Part shown: positions 22,748 through 34,210 of the stretch, one piece after another
Position numbering within the stretch: position 1 is the stretch's first letter
Layout: every line of letters starts with the position of its first letter
DNA from: Helichrysum umbraculigerum
Lineage: Eukaryota; Streptophyta; Magnoliopsida; Asterales; Asteraceae
DNA: 64,000 nt
Reading direction: 5' to 3'
NCBI GenBank assembly: GCA_949592205.1
Contig: CATIUR010000012.1
Location: 3,000,501 to 3,064,500, forward strand
Program-made: the position numbers and the translations under genes
The notes under the pieces: generated by a model
Seen by the model: only the letters and a program-made list of their open reading frames with translations
Databases searched by the model: none
What the model was told of the DNA's origin: nothing

Positions 22748-24217
22748 TTATTGCACATTGCCCAAGAGCAATTGTTTGAGTGAATTTGGTGCTCTTGGTT
22801 GAGGGAAAGTGTAGCGAGGAATAAAGTCACAAGTGAGAATCTTAATGACAGAATCAACTAGGTCTACGGGATGTAACGAGAATCGTTCATGTTCAGTGAG
22901 AAACATACGTTTCTTTTTGCCTAAATCTAGAAGATTGTCAATAAACTTGTTAAATTCCTTTCTAACTTTCTTAGGGTTTGAAATTTCGTTTCGTGACCCG
23001 TCATCTATATGGTTTAAGTCATGAAGAAGCATTCCTAGGGTTTGTTGAAATTCCCATTCTTCTCTCGAATCGGGATCTCCGGTGGTAGTGTGAACTGACT
23101 CCGTGATTTCTTCGATTAAAGATGTTTGTGAAACAGTGAAAGGAAATTTTGACTGGGCGAATAACAAAGTGAGTGAGACGTTAATATCCTTTCTTCTAGC
23201 AAAGAAAGCAGCTTCCATGTTATCGTCAGTGGCTCCAGGGAATATTTCTAACAACTTGTTGATCATGTAAGTAGCGGGGTCAACGAAGAATGGAATTTTA
23301 TCAGAAATGACGAGAGATATAGTGGGATCTTTGCTGATCCAGAACTCAAGCTCATAAATCATAGCCGCAACATAACGATTAATTAGGGTTGGAGAAAACG
23401 ACTGATAATCGGTGCAGGCGAATAGGTCCATTAGTAGGTCTATTTCTGATTTAAGCTTTAGTTCTTGCTCTCGATAATGTGTGAAGATACCTTCCTCCTT
23501 TTGGTTTGGAAGACGGTGGAGAATACCAACCTGTTTCTTTATCCTACGAGTGACTTCTCTTTCTTCAACCGAAAAAGGAAAGTCAGACGTTTTGAGTTGT
23601 CTAGCTAATGCCCGACAAACATCCAATCTCCTATCGGGATCAAAAGAGTTACCTACGTAGCGGATATTTTCTTCAGGTTTGATTGGTAAAGTCCTATCAA
23701 CAACACAATAAATGGTGTACTCAGGTTCGGGTACAAGGTTCAAAAAGATAGGTGATTTTGGAGGGTATTCGTAAACTTCTTCATCCCAGGGTGGAAGACG
23801 TTCTTCAATGGGTGGAAAACGAAAGGGTTGAAGATGTTCAGAGTTACTCTCGACAAAACCAGATGAAGTAGGGAATTGAAAGAAGTTTTCTAAGGAATAT
23901 GAAATCTCAGGAGCAGGTATAACCTGGTAGCTTAGAATGCTAGACGCAGAAGTTGAGATCTTCTGATGAGAATCATGGGTTCCTAAGTCAAGGTCTAAGA
24001 ATTGCCCTAAAGTTCTAGATTCATCGTCTGAATTAGCGGAGATAACTTCGGAAGAGGATAAAGATGAAGAGTAGACGTCAGATTCCAACTCTTGTTCTAA
24101 GCAGGCGAAGAACTCAGCGTCATTCATGGCCATCATTTCTTCGGACGTCTTGAGGGCGAGTGGAGAAATGGGGCTAGACGGAGATGAATCATAGAAAGAT
24201 ATTTTTGTATTTTTCAT
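22748..24217 (-). CDS. Intact 489-codon ORF of unknown function in element N
   Basis: It starts MKNTKISFYDSSPSSP about 150 bp inside the primer-binding site and runs without interruption to ...LLLGNVQ. The N-terminal 130 residues are Ser/Glu/Asp-rich and probably disordered. Residues about 150-489 look folded and mostly helical, with charged segments (for example EREVTRRIKKQ and KEFNKFIDNLLDLGKKK). There is no CCHC knuckle, aspartic-protease DTG, RT or integrase motif. It occupies the place of gag-pol, before the Athila spacer. It could be a diverged capsid-like protein, an accessory ORF like the extra ORF1 of Tat/Ogre elements, or a captured host gene. I do not recognise it. Its openness contrasts with the broken ORF1 nearby. 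Confidence 0.7.
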   Translation of the reverse strand: MKNTKISFYDSSPSSPISPLALKTSEEMMAMNDAEFFACLEQELESDVYSSSLSSSEVISANSDDESRTLGQFLDLDLGTHDSHQKISTSASSILSYQVIPAPEISYSLENFFQFPTSSGFVESNSEHLQPFRFPPIEERLPPWDEEVYEYPPKSPIFLNLVPEPEYTIYCVVDRTLPIKPEENIRYVGNSFDPDRRLDVCRALARQLKTSDFPFSVEEREVTRRIKKQVGILHRLPNQKEEGIFTHYREQELKLKSEIDLLMDLFACTDYQSFSPTLINRYVAAMIYELEFWISKDPTISLVISDKIPFFVDPATYMINKLLEIFPGATDDNMEAAFFARRKDINVSLTLLFAQSKFPFTVSQTSLIEEITESVHTTTGDPDSREEWEFQQTLGMLLHDLNHIDDGSRNEISNPKKVRKEFNKFIDNLLDLGKKKRMFLTEHERFSLHPVDLVDSVIKILTCDFIPRYTFPQPRAPNSLKQLLLGNVQ

Positions 24218-24340
24218 TTTTAATTAACCTAAATTAAACTATGGAAAGCAAATAACTACTAACTAAGTCTGGGAAACCTAATTGGAAAGGATCTCCTAAA
24301 AGCTAGAATATCTAAGGAGGCTTCAAACCGTAATGCTCTA

Positions 24341-24361
24341 CGATCCCCGGCAGCAACGCCA
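24341..24361 (-). other. Primer-binding site of N (tRNA-Asp type)
   Basis: On the minus strand it begins TGGCGTTGCTGCCGGGGAT, close to the complement of the 3' end of plant tRNA-Asp, with about three mismatches. It lies 6 bp inside the 5' LTR. Only about 21 nt match, in contrast to element A. Confidence 0.8.
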
Positions 24362-24367
24362 AAAACT

Positions 24368-26731
24368 TGTCGTCACTCCTATCGGTCGGTCGGATTTGAC
24401 TCCAGTCGTTGTTCCAACGTCAACAGAAGTGGCGGACAGTGAGTTTTAAATTTATATGAGCTGGGGCTCAAACTATAAGTACTACCTACCTTGGGAGCAA
24501 GCAGTAAGTATAACTCGAGGTCGTTCTTAAATCGGAGCGAATTGAAATGAAGCGAATTACCAAAGATTATGGTCGCAATTAGGATGGGGGTAGGTAGATA
24601 GATTTTGGATTGATTTGGTTTTCTAATTTATCCTAAGTGCAGTAAAGTAAATATCAGAGATAAGAGATAGGGAATAAGCAGACAGGTAGAGATGTGATTG
24701 CTGAAACTTGGATAATTAGGGTTTCGGGATGATGTTCATTATAAAAATGATTGAAGATTTACCAGATGAAGAGTAAACATACTTTCGGTGTAAACACTAG
24801 GACCCTACATTCAGGTGGAACCCTAGAAACATATGTCACTGGAATCCTAGGTTATCATGATTCTGATCAGATCAGGCTGTTTTCAAACCCCCTGAACCTT
24901 TGCTTATCTAAGACAAAGGCACCCTAAATTTTCTAGGGATCGGGCATAAGGCAACAGAACGCAATTGTATTTACTGACCTTTCTTAACACCTAATCGTCT
25001 ATTTACTTTTATCATAGCAAATACTGATTGTATCCTGTGTATGTTAAACTATTGGTGTGATTAGGGTTTTGCATGTCTAGGTATATGATTGACACTACCC
25101 TGTATTGTTTCTATTGAAGCACATTCTTAACCATCGTAAATAAAGACCCTCCTTTACATACAGGCGTTCATCCCTAGGAATAATCACGGTGTACAGGGCA
25201 ATTAGGCATTTCCACAGTGTTCCAAACCCTAGATGTACAAACGGTGTACTGGGCATTTAAGCATTTCCACAGTGTTCTAGATCTTAGGTGTACTAACGGT
25301 GTGCAGTGCAACAAGTATTTCCACAGCTTTAATTCCTAGACCACAGTTCTAGAAGGGTCACTTCTAGGTAATTCACGATGAAACAATCCATGGCATTTCC
25401 TTAGCTTCCACGTATTTGTACTCCACACGAGGTGTTTCCAACGCTATACGAAGTACCGTGCCTTTTAAAGGAAAGTTCATAGTTTCATACTGTAACTGGA
25501 GATAACTGTATATTCATAGTATTAGGGTTGATCAGATCCTATCCTAGGGCAACAGTCACGTGAAAGTCTGGAAAGGGTGATGAGAGACTAGATCTATATT
25601 CAGGATAAGCTTAACTAGATACACAACATAACAATTTCCAATCGTATAAATGAAACATTAATTTAACATCATCCCTACTCCTAATATCTACATTTCAACA
25701 ATCACAATATTAAACTACTCTATAAACATGGCAATATGCAGAATACAAACTGAAATAACATAAAATACAAGCATTATAACAGTAAGTAAAGTTTAGATAT
25801 CACCGGGAATACAGCAGCGTAATACTGAGGATTACAAATAATCTGAACTTGAAAAAACTCGTTACAACAAGATTACCAAGCTAAACCTTCCTCTAGACTC
25901 GAACCGTAAGCTCAACCATAACCTTTCACCTCTAACTCCTAAGAGTAGTGCTAGAGAGAGAAAGTTAGAGATAGAAAGTGAAAGAAAGAGAGAAATGAGA
26001 AAAATGTGAGAATGAGAAAATGTGTGAAGGTGTCTGGAATGAGGAGGGGTGACCCTCTATTTATAGGCAAAGCTTCAAATCTTCCGTACAATTCGCGAAA
26101 CAGCACGTACAAGCAAACGAAGCAGCATACGGGGGCAGGGGGCCGTATACGGCCTTGGTAGGACCGTATATGGTGTATACAAGTCCGTATACGGTCTGTA
26201 TAGGGCCGTATACGGTTGTCAGGGCCGTATACGGTGTCCGTCTGATTTCGTTCGTTGCTTAAAACGCGCGTATCTCCTTCGTTATGCGTCCGTTTGACCT
26301 GATTCTTTCGCCTGTGTCTTCATAATTCCGTTACGCTTCTAATGATGCCAACTTCACTGAAATTGGATGTGTATAGCTTAAGCATAGCCGAATTGACTTT
26401 ATAGGGTTAGATACCGCTCAGTCTTCTCCGTTCTTTATCCGATTTGCATGATTCTTGATTTTTCCGTCTCGATTTTACCTGTTTTATCATATGATGAAGT
26501 TAGAATGTGATCTTATATAAGGTAAATGAGGCCAGAGGATTTTGTGCATGTTTATTCGCCCTAATTTGCTTGTTATTTAGACGTTTTAGGTGATTTTTGC
26601 AGTAACGCCTATATTTAGACCACTTTAGTGAATTTTAGTAAATAATGATCATTTTGGAATGTTTTCACTAAAGATACGTCCAAAAAGTGCGGAATATTAC
26701 CCTTAAAAACATGACTATTTGAGTCACATCA
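24368..26731 (-). mobile_element. 5' LTR of element N
   Basis: 2,364-bp LTR, first in the direction of transcription. Five array units start at 26143, 26164, 26185, 26206 and 26225 (one with a C-to-T change). The TATA motif lies near 26055-26067 on the minus strand, downstream of the array. The LTR is followed by target duplication GTTAC and then by leader sequence of H. Confidence 0.9.
26143..26234. repeat. Phased CCGTATACGG palindrome array (N, 5' LTR)
   Basis: Five 10-bp palindromes at 21, 21, 21 and 19 bp spacing; the second reads CCGTATATGG. The spacing pattern is identical to that in the LTR of the diverged element A (57002-57093). Confidence 0.92.
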
Positions 26732-26914
26732 GTTACTAACAGTGCTACATGGATGCCTACGATATGCAATGCACACACGCAAAATTTTCTTTTCAAAGAT
26801 TTGAGTAGAAAAGGAAATTGAACATAATCGTAGTATACCTACTCCGTATCTCGCATAATCATACCTAAATTAAACATAGGTGATCAGACTATGTCTAATT
26901 GAGGTCTAATAATG
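26732..26914 (-). other. Leader segment of element H between N and G
   Basis: 183 bp flanked on the left by duplication GTTAC (N) and on the right by TAATG (G). On the minus strand the words ACATAGTCTGATCACCTATG resemble the leader of element T (about 39699-39718), which supports its assignment to the 5' leader of H. Confidence 0.7.
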
Positions 26915-27404
26915 TGTCACACCCCGTCAAAGCGGAAACAACGGGGTATAACGGTGATAGGATCATAACACATCATTATAAAGAATTCTATATGAAATAC
27001 AATATCCAATGTATCATGATGCCATTAACATGAATAACGGTTCATGTCATGCATACATTTCAACAATGAATTCAAAATCTTACAATCAAACGTACACTAC
27101 AATGTTAAGGCAAAACAAGCCTTCACAAACAACCTTAATGATGTACCACAAGTCTTGAATAACTCTTAATGAAACCCTAAAGGTACACTAAGTTCTCTTA
27201 TCCAATGCTTTAAGTCCACTAGTATAACCTGAAAAGATATGCTCAAAACGTCAACACGAATGTTGGTGAGTTTCGTAGGTTTGAAACCAGACAACAGAAA
27301 AATAAACATTTTGCTATGATAATAGTAAGTTAGGACAATGCATATAGAAATGGTACATATAAATGAAATTAGTGTAAATGAACAAATCTCAACCAATCAA
27401 CCAT

Positions 27405-27605
27405 GCGTGTTGTCATTACTCCCGCAGAGTAAGACGAATAGCATATAAGTCGGCGTGTTGTCAATACCCCCAAGGAGTAAGACGAATAGCCTCAATGATG
27501 TCAATGTATCCAACTGGCGTGTTGTCAATACCCCCAAAGGAGCAAGACGAATAGCCCAACAAGTCGGCGTGTTGTCAATACCCACAAAGGAGTAAGACGA
27601 ATAGC
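27405..27605 (-). repeat. Tandem repeat in 3' LTR of G (TCGGCGTGTTGTCAATACCC units)
   Basis: Four units of (G)CGTGTTGTCA(A)TA followed by CCC-rich bases and AGTAAGACGAATAGC, with variable spacers. The same four-unit array is present in the other LTR (about 34704-34903). Not coding. Confidence 0.8.
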
Positions 27606-29094
27606 CTCAATAATGTTTCCAAACAATGCACATAATTCCACATAATGTAACACATTTCAAGCATATGTCCAAAATAAAAATGAGTACGTTTCACAGCATA
27701 AAACAATTGATAAAACATGTGAGCATACTTTTCCCCCAATTTGAAAACATATAATGAAAATGGGGCCACGAAAACTCACCTTGAATACCAAAGTAAGTAT
27801 CTCTCTCAAAAGAATCCACCAAACAACTCGCAATCTACAAACGAATATATACGTATACGGGTTACTACCTAGACATATCTATGTCCTTCCATTGTATCCC
27901 AAGTCCAAATCACCTTTACTAGGTTTCCTCACAACCAATCCTCAAGTATCTTTACAAAATTTAATCCTCGTTTATTCAAAATATTTGTAACTTTACTCTA
28001 TCTTGCATTTCAGAATCTGTCCAGAAATTTCATACCACTTCACGAATTTTAAACCATGACTTTATAAAATCACATGACTCTAAAAATTTTACCAGTGACA
28101 TTTCATGGTGTTAAGAACATCCTGTAATTTTTCCAGAACTTATTTCAATAGTTTACTATTTTTAAAAATTCATCAAAGTAATCTGCTCAAAACCGACAAC
28201 ACTTTCTGACTTCACAAAAGTTATAATTTATTTAAAATACTTAAATACTTATAAAGACTATGATATTTTTAAAAAAAATTGTTGATACTTTAAAGTTACT
28301 CCAGTAAACATTTTAAGACTCAATTCTTAGTTTAACATACGTTTCAAAAATCGACAAGTTAACCAAAACAATGAACCGAAAAACTCAGATTTGACATTCA
28401 CTTTTATAAAATCATTTTGACCAACTTATACTCAACATTTGGACACGAAATAATGCCATTTGAAAGTAGACTCTTAATACTTATGATTAGACTCAATTTT
28501 CATCAAAATTCATTGTAAAACGACCAAGTTATGCCCTTCTCAAACTGATAAACAAATTTGTCCAGATTTAGGGTTTATAAGTTTAAGCCTAAATCTTAAT
28601 ACTAATCAATCCAAATGCTTAATCAATCGAATATTTCACTCTCAACAAACTTATATACTGATTTCAAATACATCCTAATGATTTCATTCACTAGGAATAC
28701 AATGGATCGAACCGAAAAGAAAGCCGACAGTACAAAGCAATCGAAATACGTTTAGATGAAAGAATCGGATAGAGATTATATCAACTACCAATGATCCGCA
28801 CGATAATCGTTGTTAAAATCTGTAGAAAATAAGTTTATAAGAACCCTAATCACGATTTATTGAATAAAACCAAGAGTTACTAGAGATTGAACACCGAAAA
28901 CTTACCAATGAATGTGATCACGAGTGTTTTCGGTTGATAGAATGAAAGAATAGATCAAACCCTTGAGTTTTTGTGGTTTGGAATTCGTATTTCGACCTGG
29001 GGAATCGCCTCTAAACGTCTGGAGCCGAAAATAGGGTTTACAAATACGTTTTTGGGGTTAAAATATGTTTATATATGGGTCTGGGTCGACTTAG

Positions 29095-29215
29095 AATCGC
29101 GTCGCGACCTATATATAATCGCGTCGCGAAAAGGGGTAAATCGCGTCGCTAAATTGGGTGAATAGCGTCGCTAAAGGTGCCAAATCGCGCCTCTATTTAG
29201 TCCAAATCGCGTCTC
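29095..29215. repeat. 22-bp periodic AATCGCGTCGC array (G, 3' LTR)
   Basis: Units start at 29095, 29117, 29139, 29161, 29183 and 29205, an exact 22-bp period. The core AATCGCGTCGC is best kept in the first three units and is eroded to AATCGCGCCTC and AATCGCGTCTC in the last two. The first two units extend to the palindrome TCGCGTCGCGA (one mismatch at the centre). Confidence 0.92.
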
Positions 29216-31472
29216 AGTTTTTAGCTCAAATTTCGTTTACGTTTTGCTTCATAACTTCTTCGTTACACGTCCATTTGCGTTGATTCTTTTTGCGTTGGAT
29301 TCGTTTTTCAAAAACGAAGACTTTGATGTAAATAAATCCTTGAAATTAGAATTTTTACAAAAATGACTTTTACGGCTTGAATTACGATAATGGTTTGGTT
29401 ACGGTTGTCACAGTATCCCCCAGTTGAGAGAATTTCGTCCCCGAAATTCAGTCGGAGAAATACTGTCAACACGATCATAGAATAACTGCAAATTTTTTTT
29501 GCTTTAGTCACACTTTTCTTTCCCAAGTAAACTCGAATCCTCGCTAAGTGTTCTATCAGACCATGACAAATTAAAACTTTCTGTGCTTCAACATTTTGAC
29601 CCCTCAATCCATGGTTTCTACCAGTTTCTCTACACAATGTTATCTACAATTCCTTGTAAATTCCTTCTAAAAATGCGTGTAAGACTTTACCATCCAATAC
29701 TTTCTTAAATTTTACACATGAAATACTTCGTGAACACCACTTCACTCTTGTGACAACTTTCAATCGATACATTATTGAACCCATACGTTCAACAATTTAG
29801 AACGGTCCAACAAACACATATGCTAATAATTCAAACTTCCCAAAATGTACGACACTTTCCTAAAGTAACACCTTAGACAATATATGATTCCCAACACAAA
29901 ACTCTAACTGATGTCGATGTTTGTTTCATAACTCATTTACCTATCACGTACTGTTTCCAACCTCTCATTGATTTGAACGATCTTGTCAATAGTTTCATGG
30001 ACTATTACAATCCAATCCACTGACTTTAATCCAACTTTAATCCACGCTACAATGAACGACTCCTTCTCTCTTGAAGTGCTTGAACTAGTGCACATTGAAT
30101 ACTAGAATGATAACTGTGATGTATGAGAACTCAACTAGTGGTAAGTGAGTATCACAACTTCTACCAAAATCGGTAACACAACTCTAAGCATATTCTCCAA
30201 CATTTGAATGGTTTGCTCAATCCATCCATCAGTACGGAAATGATAACTCATCCTCATATCAAACGCGTTCTCAAAGCCTTCCGTAACACTTGCCAAAATT
30301 GTAAAGTAAAGTAACCATCAAAAATAAGATATAATTGATACAAACACTCCAAGCTTTGCTACTACTTTATCGATGTAACGCCTTACCAAAATCCCCATCT
30401 TGTAATCCTCGAGGACAACTAAGAAATAAGCTGAATTAGTCATTCTATCCCTAGATCGAGCCATGCTCACAACTAGTTATAAGAAACTTCATAACGTAAT
30501 CCATCGACATGTTTCCCACTTTCCATTCAAAATATCCGGTTGCTGTAATAGACCCGAGAGTCTCGAGTATTCAGCCTTGAACTTCAAACAGATCATGCAT
30601 TGACTAATTGACTAATGTAGTTAATGATGTCCTTCTTCATTCTCAGTCACCAATACATATCCATGAGATCATGATACCTTTTACCAACTCCTGACGTATA
30701 GGATGTTTTATTTTATTATTAGTATATATATATATATTTTATTTTTTTATATATTATTCTTATTTTATTTGTTTATATATATACTTTTTCTCTGTACTAT
30801 GTCCATTACTAGTGTCCATAGACCTCCTAGCAAAGGAATCCAAAATCCTCTCACAAGATATAATTTCTCATCCAATTTGTGCTCCAACTGTTTGTCTAAC
30901 CCGCGCAACTTTTTGTTTTGGTATATGAGTATCCTTGACGCTTCATCTTGAATTTTGAACATCTTATCATTAATGCCAAAGTGTATCGTCAAACTTCACT
31001 TGCACTCACCTTGGCTTACTCTTTCTTTCCTACTCAAAACATCTGCCGCAACTTCCGTCTTCCCCGGATGATATCGAAATTCACAATCGTAGCCACTAAA
31101 TATTTCGAGCTTCCTCATTTGCCTCGTATTCAACTTCTTTTGAACATAGATGTGTTAAAAACTCTTATGATCTGTATGCATAACGTTCTTCATTCCATAC
31201 AAGTAGTGTCTTCAACACATATGTATGAATGCTACCGCTCAAAGTTCCAAATCGTGGGTAATATAGTAATGCTTATGTATCTTGAGTTGTCGAGGGACGA
31301 ATACGATTACATTTCCCATTTAATTAGCACACAACACAGACCTCGGTCTGATGCATCACAATACACAACGAAATCCTCCGATCCATCAAGAAAAGTCCGT
31401 ATTGATGCATTACACAAGACATCCTTCAATGTTTGAAAAGATTTTTCTCAGTTTCTATCACAAAACAAACTT

Positions 31473-31534
<62 letters not shown>
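31473..31534. repeat. (TA)n microsatellite
   Basis: Uninterrupted TA run inside the post-RT part of the G pseudogene. Confidence 0.97.
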
Positions 31535-31538
<4 letters not shown>

Positions 31539-33262
31539 AGTAGTTGAGTGATCTTTGTATGACCCTCGATAAGATGCCGATAATAGTCTGTAGATCCTAA
31601 ATGCTTTACGAACCTCTGATGGTAACTGTGGGACCTTCCATCCCATTATTGTTTCGATCTTGCTAAGATTCACAAGAATAACTTCTTTGTTCACTACGTG
31701 CCCAAGCAAAACAAACCTCTTGTAGTCAAATTTCATACTCTGAATATATTGCATAGACCTTTTCTTTCAAAAGAAACTCCAGGATTAGTCTTGAAGGAAC
31801 TTCATGCTCCTTCTTAGTTTTAGAATAAATTTGAATGTGGCAGATGAAAAGGTATGATAAATTCGTCGAGATGCGGTTTACATACGTGTTCGTTAAATAT
31901 AGGAATGCTATAGTCGCATTAGTAAGGTTGAAAGAAATAACGAGAAATTTGAAATGTTCGTAACGAATACTAAACACAATCTTAGGAATATCTGATCCAG
32001 GTACCCTCTATTGATGGTAACTAGAATGAAGATTGATTTTTGAAAACCACCGAACACCTTGAAGTTGATCAAACAAATCATCCATCCTTGGAAGAGGCCA
32101 ACGATTCTTGACCGTAAATTTGTTAAGTTCACGATAATCAATGCACAAATGAAAAGAACCATCTTTCTTTTTGACAAATAAGATATGTGCTCCCCAAAGG
32201 GAATGACTAGGGTGAATAAAACCCTTGTCTTTGAGCATCTTAAAATCGATTATATAATTCTTGCATTCTAATAGTGTTAAGCGATTTGGAGCTTTTGCAA
32301 CTGGGGTTGCTCCAAGAATAAGATCAATACAAAACTTTACGAGTACAGAGGGATATAGTCCTTCTAAGTCTTCCGGGAAGACCTCGAGGGAATCGTTAAT
32401 AATAGAATGTTTTGGAGTTTTTAACTTATTAGCATTTACGCTCATGAGTTGTTTCTTTTCGTCTTTGAAGTGTTCTATGAAATTCTTTAAGTGGTATACG
32501 AAATACTTCTCAAACATACAATTTCCACCTAAATTTCGTCAACTAATCCATTCCCACAACTAAACCAAAACTTCCGAGTCCGAAGGGTAACAAGTCAATG
32601 CTAAAAGAGAAATCTTCTAGTACTAGAGTATACCCTTAAATAACTTCTTTTAGTCTCCATGCGCTCCCGTTAATAAAATTATTTCGAAGTTTTCCACTCA
32701 AAACAAGCCATTGAGTTTCCTACTGTGTTGATTGGTGCCACTTGATGAGCTGTCATACGACAATCAATTGTAAGGTGACCTCTTCGTTTGCAGTTTGAAT
32801 AAATACCACATGATGCAGATGTGTGATGAGAGTGGTTACACCTTATTCATAGAAGATGTGAACCAATGTAACCCTTTCTTCATGTGTTAGTATCTACGAA
32901 TTTCTTGAGTACCCTCTCGTTCTTGATACTATTTCTACATTCGCAGCCTTAATGGTTTCACCGATTAACAATCCATCCATCAGTATTGCGCATTGGATAA
33001 TAGGAGGCTCAGTCAATTCTACTGTCCCACGAGTTTTCAGAACAAATGTTGGTGTACTTCTTAATTCTCTTAGCTTCGAGTGCCACGGGATGAGGTCTAA
33101 TTTTGCCAACTCATGAAATTTTCCGATATATGTTGCATGGTTAACTCCCATTGTAGAGAAATTCCAAAGCTTATTCACTAACTTCTTTATTTCGTTATTG
33201 AAAGAATATTCCTCATATAATAGTGCCTTTATTATTATTTATTTATTTTATAATTTTATTTA

Positions 33263-33266
33263 TATA

Positions 33267-33339
<73 letters not shown>

Positions 33340-33345
33340 TTATTT
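33263..33345. repeat. (TTA)n microsatellite
   Basis: Run of about 25 TTA units in the gag-side interior of element G. The tyrosine-rich ORF across it is an artefact of the repeat. Confidence 0.97.
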
Positions 33346-34194
33346 ATTTATTTGTTTATTTTTCGCGCCATCACCACTTCTATCCTTTGAATTCTCGACT
33401 ATTAATTCCATTTTTATTCTTCCATACCGCTAGCTCTACCACGATTCAATATGCCGTTACAAACCTTGAATGACATTTTCAAATATTAAGGCCCACCACT
33501 GTTGTGCAATGATCGCAACAACATTGGAATTCTAGCCATCAATACAACAAATCCCTCCAGTTCAACCATCAGTTCAATCACCACTATCACTTGTATGACC
33601 ACCGCCGAGTGTTTCTCCTCCACGAGTAAAATTTACGGGTAATGCATCTTAGTAGTATGTTTGCTATAATTTAGAATTCATATGAGTTTAGAACAGAATG
33701 AATACTTTGGAGTTTGTTTAGGCATAAATGCACAAGACTCACAACCATAAGAATAATTTGGTAAGGAATATAATTGGGATTTTATTACCATACGACACGA
33801 AGATAGCACACGAGACACGCAAACATGGTCGGATAACACACATACGTCGGAACACCTTTGTCAATTACGTCTGCAGCCGTAATTGTGAAAGTATTCTTTC
33901 ATACACATACTTATCTTCCAAGTCCTTGTATCACAATAAGCTTTGTATTTACGGAAAGAGATCAGTTAGTTATGGAATCCTAAGCAACATGTAGATGAAC
34001 CACATAAAGAGTCGTAAGATGATAAAGAAATGCTTACAACATCCTTATTATTTGAAATGGTTCAGATGAATGATCGACACTAGCTACAACTAGCTTCACG
34101 GAATTGTATGCACACATAACTTCCTAACTCATGTTCTATATGTGGGTTCCTTATTTATAGTCTAGGCCAATCCACCTAGATCTCTATAAACAAT

Positions 34195-34207
34195 GGCTCT
34201 GATACCA
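34195..34207 (-). other. Primer-binding site of G (initiator tRNA-Met)
   Basis: Minus strand TGGTATCAGAGCC, 3 bp inside the 5' LTR. Confidence 0.93.
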
Positions 34208-34210
34208 ATC

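Larger units (their letters stand above)
14575..26731 (-). mobile_element. Non-autonomous Athila-like LTR element 'N'
   Basis: Two LTRs (14575-16939 and 24368-26731; about 58 differences by hand count, 2.5%) enclose 7.4 kb and are flanked by the duplication GTTAC (14570-14574, 26732-26736). Read on the minus strand the termini are TGATGTGAC...GTGACGACA. A tRNA-Asp-type primer-binding site lies next to the right LTR and an Athila-type polypurine region (GAGGACAAGCAACGCC, then TAAGTGTGGGA) next to the left LTR. The interior holds an intact 489-codon ORF, the Athila spacer with GGGAGGCAACCC, an intron-like AT-rich stretch and an ATHILA ORF1-like pseudogene. No protease, RT, RNase H or integrase is visible, so its movement would depend on a partner element. 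Confidence 0.9.
26915..29412 (-). mobile_element. 3' LTR of element G
   Basis: It contains a tandem GCGTGTTGTCAATACCC...GGAGTAAGACGAATAGCC repeat of four units (about 27405-27605), the GGTGAGTT...GGCCCC module on the minus strand (about 27760-27782), and the strict 22-bp array at 29095-29215. A TATA-like CATATATAAAC lies at about 29066-29076 on the minus strand, just downstream of that array. Confidence 0.9.
29413..34210 (-). pseudogene. gag-pol pseudogene of element G
   Basis: Minus-strand relics in order: gag piece and knuckle CGIYSNCKRRGHLTIDC (about 32765-32815), protease-side piece (33178-32894), RT start with LCIDYRELNKFTVKNRWPLPR (32517-32008), RT core (31977-31726), post-RT region with LLGHVVNKEV (31754-31580), and an integrase N-terminal relic (about 30992-30765). 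The RT catalytic motif is replaced by FICH. A (TA)n tract interrupts at 31473-31534 and a (TTA)n tract sits at about 33263-33345. From 29430 to 30700 only weak similarity to integrase coding can be suspected. Non-functional. Confidence 0.8.

Noticed and set aside
33198..33473. Tyrosine-rich ORF
   Set aside because: It is a (TTA)n microsatellite translation.
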